Source of the DNA: Loki-b32 sp048941605
Lineage (GTDB): Archaea > Asgardarchaeota > Lokiarchaeia > Sigyniarchaeales > SOKP01
Reading direction: 5' to 3'
Length of the DNA: 64,000 nt
Assembly: GCA_048941605.1 (NCBI GenBank)
Contig: JBHLNL010000002.1
Location: forward strand, 1-64,000
The notes under the pieces are model-generated. The model was not told the DNA's origin. It worked only from the letters and a program-made list of their open reading frames with translations, and searched no databases. This document shows positions 60,716-64,000 of this stretch, one piece after another. Position numbers and translations under genes: made by a program. How positions within the stretch are numbered: the first letter of the stretch is position 1; each line of letters opens with the position of its first letter.

Positions 60716-62188
60716 ATGAATGTTAATAAAATTGCTGACAATATCTATGAGATTCCTCCAAAAACTTTAATGACACGGATTAAAGGAAATATCGAGAAAT
60801 TTCAGATGATTGTTCCTGTAAAAATTTATGCAAATGATTACATTTTAGAAAAAATACGTTTAGATCGTACGTTAGACCAGATATGTAATGTTGCATGTTT
60901 ACCCGGTATAAAGAAACATGCTATTGCTCTTTCGGATGCTCATCAAGGATATGGATTTTGTATAGGGGGCGTTGCTGGGACAGATGCAGAGGATGGAATG
61001 ATTTCTCCTGGTGGTGTTGGATATGATATTAATTGTGGTGTAAGACTATTAAAATCTAATTTATTTCTTAAAGATATCAAGAATGTACTTCCAAAGCTGT
61101 TAAATACAATTTTTAATAATATCCCCTCAGGTTTAGGATCGAAAGGTAAATTAAACATAGGCTATTCAGAATTAGATAAAGTTTTAAATAATGGGGTGAA
61201 TTGGGCTTTTGATAATGATTATGCATTAGAAGAGGATCTTAAACATTTAGAAGAAAATGGATGTTTAAAGGATGCTGATGCTAGTTTAGTTTCACAAAAA
61301 GCGAAACAGCGAGCTATAAAACAGCTTGGTTCTTTAGGAAGTGGAAATCACTTTCTTGAAATACAAAAAGTTGATCAAATTTATAATGAGGGTATTGCTA
61401 AAGCTATGGGAATTTATGAAAAGAATCAAATTACAATTATGGTTCACACAGGAAGTAGAGCTCTTGGACATCAAGTATGTACAGATTCTTTGCGCAGTAT
61501 TGAACAGGCAATGAAAGAATACAATATAAAAGTTCCTGATAGAGAATTAGCTTGTGTTCCTGCAAATACATCTGAAGCACAAAACTATTTGAAACAGATG
61601 TCATGTGCTGCTAATTTTGGATTTACAAATCGTCAATTAATCACTCATTGGTTAAGAGAATCCTTTCAAAATACCTTTAAAAAAGATATAGACGATTTGG
61701 ATTTACATTTAATCTATGGTGTTTGCCATAATATTTTGAAAATAGAAGAACATGAAATTGATGGAAAAAAAGTGAAATTAAATGTTCATAGAAAAGGTGC
61801 AACTAGAGCATTTCCACCAGAACATCCTGTTCTACCATCTGAGTATAAATCTATTGGTCAGCCTGCATTAATCCCAGGAACGATGGGTTCTGCTTCTTAT
61901 CTTTGTGTAGGTAAAAAGAATGCTATGGATCTGTCATTTGGTTCTACTGCGCATGGCTCTGGAAGAGTTATGTCTAGAGCTAAAGCTACTAAGAAATATT
62001 GGGGAGAACGAGTTAAAGATAGCCTAAGTAAACAAGGTATAATGGTGAAAGCTGCTTCGATGAAAGTAATCGCTGAAGAGGCTCCTGGGGCATATAAAGA
62101 TATTGATCAAGTTGTTCAAGTAAGTCATGATCTAGGAATTGTTGAAAAAGTAGTAAGATTAGTTCCTGTAGGTGTGGTAAAGGGCTAA
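60716..62188 (+). CDS. rtcB: RNA-splicing ligase RtcB
   Basis: GTP- and metal-dependent ligase that joins tRNA and mRNA exons with 2',3'-cyclic phosphate and 5'-OH ends. The signatures are GGVGYDINCGVRLLKS (about 98-113), GSGNHFLEIQKV, HTGSRALGHQ, KGATRAFPPEHP, GTMGSASYLCVG and STAHGSGRVMSR with the guanylylated His413. Length 490 fits the intein-free enzyme. It is convergent with the archease gene (8-nt gap). It is the ligase needed for the tRNA-Ser intron and for the predicted rnhB intron. Confidence 0.96.
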   Translation: MNVNKIADNIYEIPPKTLMTRIKGNIEKFQMIVPVKIYANDYILEKIRLDRTLDQICNVACLPGIKKHAIALSDAHQGYGFCIGGVAGTDAEDGMISPGGVGYDINCGVRLLKSNLFLKDIKNVLPKLLNTIFNNIPSGLGSKGKLNIGYSELDKVLNNGVNWAFDNDYALEEDLKHLEENGCLKDADASLVSQKAKQRAIKQLGSLGSGNHFLEIQKVDQIYNEGIAKAMGIYEKNQITIMVHTGSRALGHQVCTDSLRSIEQAMKEYNIKVPDRELACVPANTSEAQNYLKQMSCAANFGFTNRQLITHWLRESFQNTFKKDIDDLDLHLIYGVCHNILKIEEHEIDGKKVKLNVHRKGATRAFPPEHPVLPSEYKSIGQPALIPGTMGSASYLCVGKKNAMDLSFGSTAHGSGRVMSRAKATKKYWGERVKDSLSKQGIMVKAASMKVIAEEAPGAYKDIDQVVQVSHDLGIVEKVVRLVPVGVVKG

Positions 62189-62196
62189 ATTCTTAT

Positions 62197-62634
62197 TTAG
62201 ATATCAAAAACAATATTTATTTTTACATTATTCTTTTTTTCTTCGATCTTCATGAAAGAATAAGTTATAGCTTTGACTTCTGTACCTGGTTCATGTTTTT
62301 GTTTATCAAATTTTTCTCCAGAAGCATGTGCTTTTAAAAAATATTTTCCTTTATCTTTTTTTATAGGGTGAATACTTATTTTGTTAAATATAAGTTCTTC
62401 TACATCAAAAAGATAAAGGAATTCTGAAAGGAAATCAAATAATAATGCTTCTTTATCTTCTGCTTCAATTTTTATAGTTCTATCAATTTTTGGAGTTATT
62501 ATTTTTAAACTGGGTGTAATTGTTTCCATTAAACTATATGCTGTTTGCTCAAAAGCTTCTTCCAAGGAATTGCCCCGAATTTCAACTGAAACATCAGCAG
62601 TGTGATTCAGAAATTTATACCCTGCTTTTTTCAT
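62197..62634 (-). CDS. Archease, RtcB activator
   Basis: Archease speeds guanylylation and turnover of RtcB. The 145 residues include FLNHTADVSVEIRGNSLEEA (metal-binding His and Asp), LLFDFLSEFLYLFDVEEL, KAHASGEKFDKQKHEPGTEV, then KAITYSF and a C-terminal DI. These are the family hallmarks. It faces rtcB tail to tail with an 8-nt gap, a conserved functional pairing in an unusual convergent orientation. Confidence 0.95.
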   Translation of the reverse strand: MKKAGYKFLNHTADVSVEIRGNSLEEAFEQTAYSLMETITPSLKIITPKIDRTIKIEAEDKEALLFDFLSEFLYLFDVEELIFNKISIHPIKKDKGKYFLKAHASGEKFDKQKHEPGTEVKAITYSFMKIEEKKNNVKINIVFDI

Positions 62635-62751
62635 CTTTTCGTTAACGATTGATTGATAATTGCATTATTTTGAAATGTTTGATATAGATAGCATTTTAGC
62701 AGTTATATAACTTTCTTAGTAGTTTAAATTGATTTTAGAAAATGTTACTAT

Positions 62752-63252
62752 ATGTTTTATACAATTGCGGATGATTTGATCTTTTATCAAGTATTTTCCT
62801 TTGTTAAAAAATACACAAATTATGAACTAAAACTGCGTGAATATTTTTATGAAAAGACTCAGGGAATCTATCCAGAATTTATAGTAGTAATTAGGCAATT
62901 TATCTTCTTTTTTATTAAAAAAGAACATTATTTCAATGCTAAAGAGTATTTAGACTCTATGAGAAGGGAGCTAATTAATAGAAAGATTATAATCATAAGA
63001 ATTGAAAGAATTCTAATTAATATGTTGTTTAGTTTTTTTCCTGATTTAAACATAGATACTGTAAAAATAGAGAACGATTATGAATCAGGTAAAAGAGAAA
63101 TTTCAGTATATTTCCTTTTTTTTAAAGAAAGGGGTATTGCAATAGGGCGTAATGGAGATTATATTAGAGCAGTAAACGAAATATTTGAAAAATATGTTAA
63201 ATTTGTGAACAAAAATTCTCCAGTAAGAGTAAAGTGTAAATTCAAGGAATAA
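62752..63252 (+). CDS. KH-like domain protein
   Basis: A 166-residue protein. The C-terminal third contains RGIAIGRNGDYIRAVNEIFE, which has the GxxG loop (GRNG) and helix of a type II KH domain as in NusA or uS3. The N-terminal hundred residues are helical with several aromatic runs (FIFFFIKKEHYF). RNA binding is likely. Family and partners are unknown. It is divergent from archease. Confidence 0.6.
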   Translation: MFYTIADDLIFYQVFSFVKKYTNYELKLREYFYEKTQGIYPEFIVVIRQFIFFFIKKEHYFNAKEYLDSMRRELINRKIIIIRIERILINMLFSFFPDLNIDTVKIENDYESGKREISVYFLFFKERGIAIGRNGDYIRAVNEIFEKYVKFVNKNSPVRVKCKFKE

Positions 63253-63270
63253 AGTCAATTTACTACGATT

Positions 63271-64000
63271 TTACCATGGTACATCTTTTAAACCTATGAA
63301 ATAAGCTACTGTATTCGCAATAATACTTACAGCAGGGGTTAAAATTATCAAAAAAACTAGGATAAAAGTATCTGGTAATAAAAACAGATTTGGTGCAATA
63401 AAACCAGGGATTGAGATAAATAATAATGCAACTAAGGCAAAATCAAGTTGATCTACTATCCAAAAAGGAGCTCCGCTTTTAATATCAAATCTCCTTTTAA
63501 AAAATGAACCTATCAAATCACCTAATACAGCCCCATATGAGGCTAAAACAATTCTTATAATTAAGACAAGGAAATTAATTGGAAATTCTCCACCTATAAA
63601 ATAATATTCAAAAACTTTCATATTGTTATATAGAATATATTGTCCTGAGGCAGCCGCATCCCCAATAACCTCCTGAATCGGTAACCATAAACCATTAAAA
63701 AGGAGAAAAATGCAGAAAGAAATAGGAATTCCAATATATAAAGGTCCTTTTAGTCCTTTCCAAGTTTTATGATCCCCTAGGATTCTCCTTCCATCACGGA
63801 AATTTCTCCCACCATCAATAGGTTTACCTCCACCAGTGATAACCATTGAAGCATTTGAAATGTAAGCTGGAACAATGATAAGAAGGCTAAATATCAATAG
63901 AGCAACCCAATCAGCCCAATTAAAAATAAACGAAATTACAAGAAAATTAGCTAAAATTAATGTTGCAAATACTATTGCTAAAATTATAGCAACCTTTTTA
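63271..64000 (-). CDS. carS: CDP-archaeol synthase, 5' end outside the window
   Basis: Membrane enzyme that activates digeranylgeranylglyceryl phosphate with CTP in archaeal lipid synthesis. The DUF46/CarS signature is present: ASMVITGGGKPIDGGRNFRD, GDHKTWKG and GAVLGDLIGSFFKRRFDIKS with the catalytic Asp residues. It has about five membrane helices. A TTG at 63897 would give 208 residues, but the frame stays open and membrane-like up to base 64000 (ILANFLVISFIFNWADWVAL). The true start is therefore beyond the window. Confidence 0.92.
   Translation of the reverse strand, partial: KKVAIILAIVFATLILANFLVISFIFNWADWVALLIFSLLIIVPAYISNASMVITGGGKPIDGGRNFRDGRRILGDHKTWKGLKGPLYIGIPISFCIFLLFNGLWLPIQEVIGDAAASGQYILYNNMKVFEYYFIGGEFPINFLVLIIRIVLASYGAVLGDLIGSFFKRRFDIKSGAPFWIVDQLDFALVALLFISIPGFIAPNLFLLPDTFILVFLIILTPAVSIIANTVAYFIGLKDVPW

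Noticed and set aside
1..64000. CRISPR arrays, rRNA genes, insertion sequences and origins
   Set aside because: No regularly spaced repeats, rRNA-like segments, transposase motifs or Orc1/Cdc6-associated repeats were seen on reading both strands.

Overview
The window looks like chromosomal DNA of an Asgard archaeon, most like the Lokiarchaeia. Base composition is strongly AT-rich. The information-processing genes are archaeal: exosome Rrp4/Rrp41/Rrp42, SBDS, proteasome alpha, TFB, Nop5/fibrillarin, archaeal SAM synthetase, GatD/GatE, Elf1-like factor, pelota, RtcB/archease and CDP-archaeol synthase. They sit beside eukaryote-like genes: a profilin, a JAMM-motif protein, a longin-like protein, two AN1-finger membrane proteins, a proline-rich coiled-coil protein, a BAR-like helical protein and a 50-residue protein with a WH2-like motif. 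Lineage is inferred from gene content only.

Layout. 0-10 kb: a PEP-utilising phosphotransferase pair, the conserved exosome-SBDS-proteasome cluster, profilin, a DUF2110-like gene, two tRNAs and a JAMM gene. 10.4-16 kb: two more tRNAs (one with a 22-nt intron), two decayed gene remnants, two paralogous RHH-HisKA-receiver regulators and a TFB. 16-20.4 kb: a solitary uL2 gene and gatD/gatE. 20.4-26 kb: an accessory island flanked by two paralogous RHH-like genes and containing a free ATP-cone gene, small membrane and zinc-ribbon proteins, a Trp-rich secreted protein and a truncated gene. 26-36 kb: elp3, pyrK/pyrD, nop5/flpA, rnhB, two regulators and SAM synthetase. 36-42.5 kb: membrane proteins with left-handed beta-helix modules, the AN1-finger membrane protein pair, hypB and an Lsm-like gene. 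42.5-51.4 kb: an eight-gene minus-strand operon of almost wholly unrecognised proteins around an AAA ATPase. 51.6-64 kb: Elf1-like gene, proline-rich and BAR-like genes, radical SAM genes, pelota, the WH2-like gene, cutA, a longin-like gene, rtcB, archease and carS.

The strongest unusual signal is in rnhB. The catalytic GIDEAGR segment lies upstream of the apparent ORF, separated by 30 nt that carry in-frame stops. Those 30 nt fold as a bulge-helix-bulge, and excising them exactly restores GIDEAGRGSVLGPM. This is a predicted archaeal splicing-endonuclease intron inside a protein-coding gene. The same window has a tRNA-Ser intron with a matching motif and the ligase RtcB with archease.

The second signal is the 42.5-51.4 kb operon. 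It encodes a tandem winged-helix (KITE/MAGE-like) protein, a coiled-coil protein that looks like an SMC/Rad50 chain with both nucleotide-binding motifs degenerated, an AAA ATPase, a duplicated zinc-ribbon protein and several helical proteins. It could be an undescribed SMC-like assembly remodelled by a AAA motor. The third is the set of candidate actin-regulatory proteins (profilin, polyproline protein, BAR-like protein, WH2-like microprotein). Several genes also lack a standard start codon (ACG or ATT candidates), and one membrane protein is divided by an in-frame TAG.
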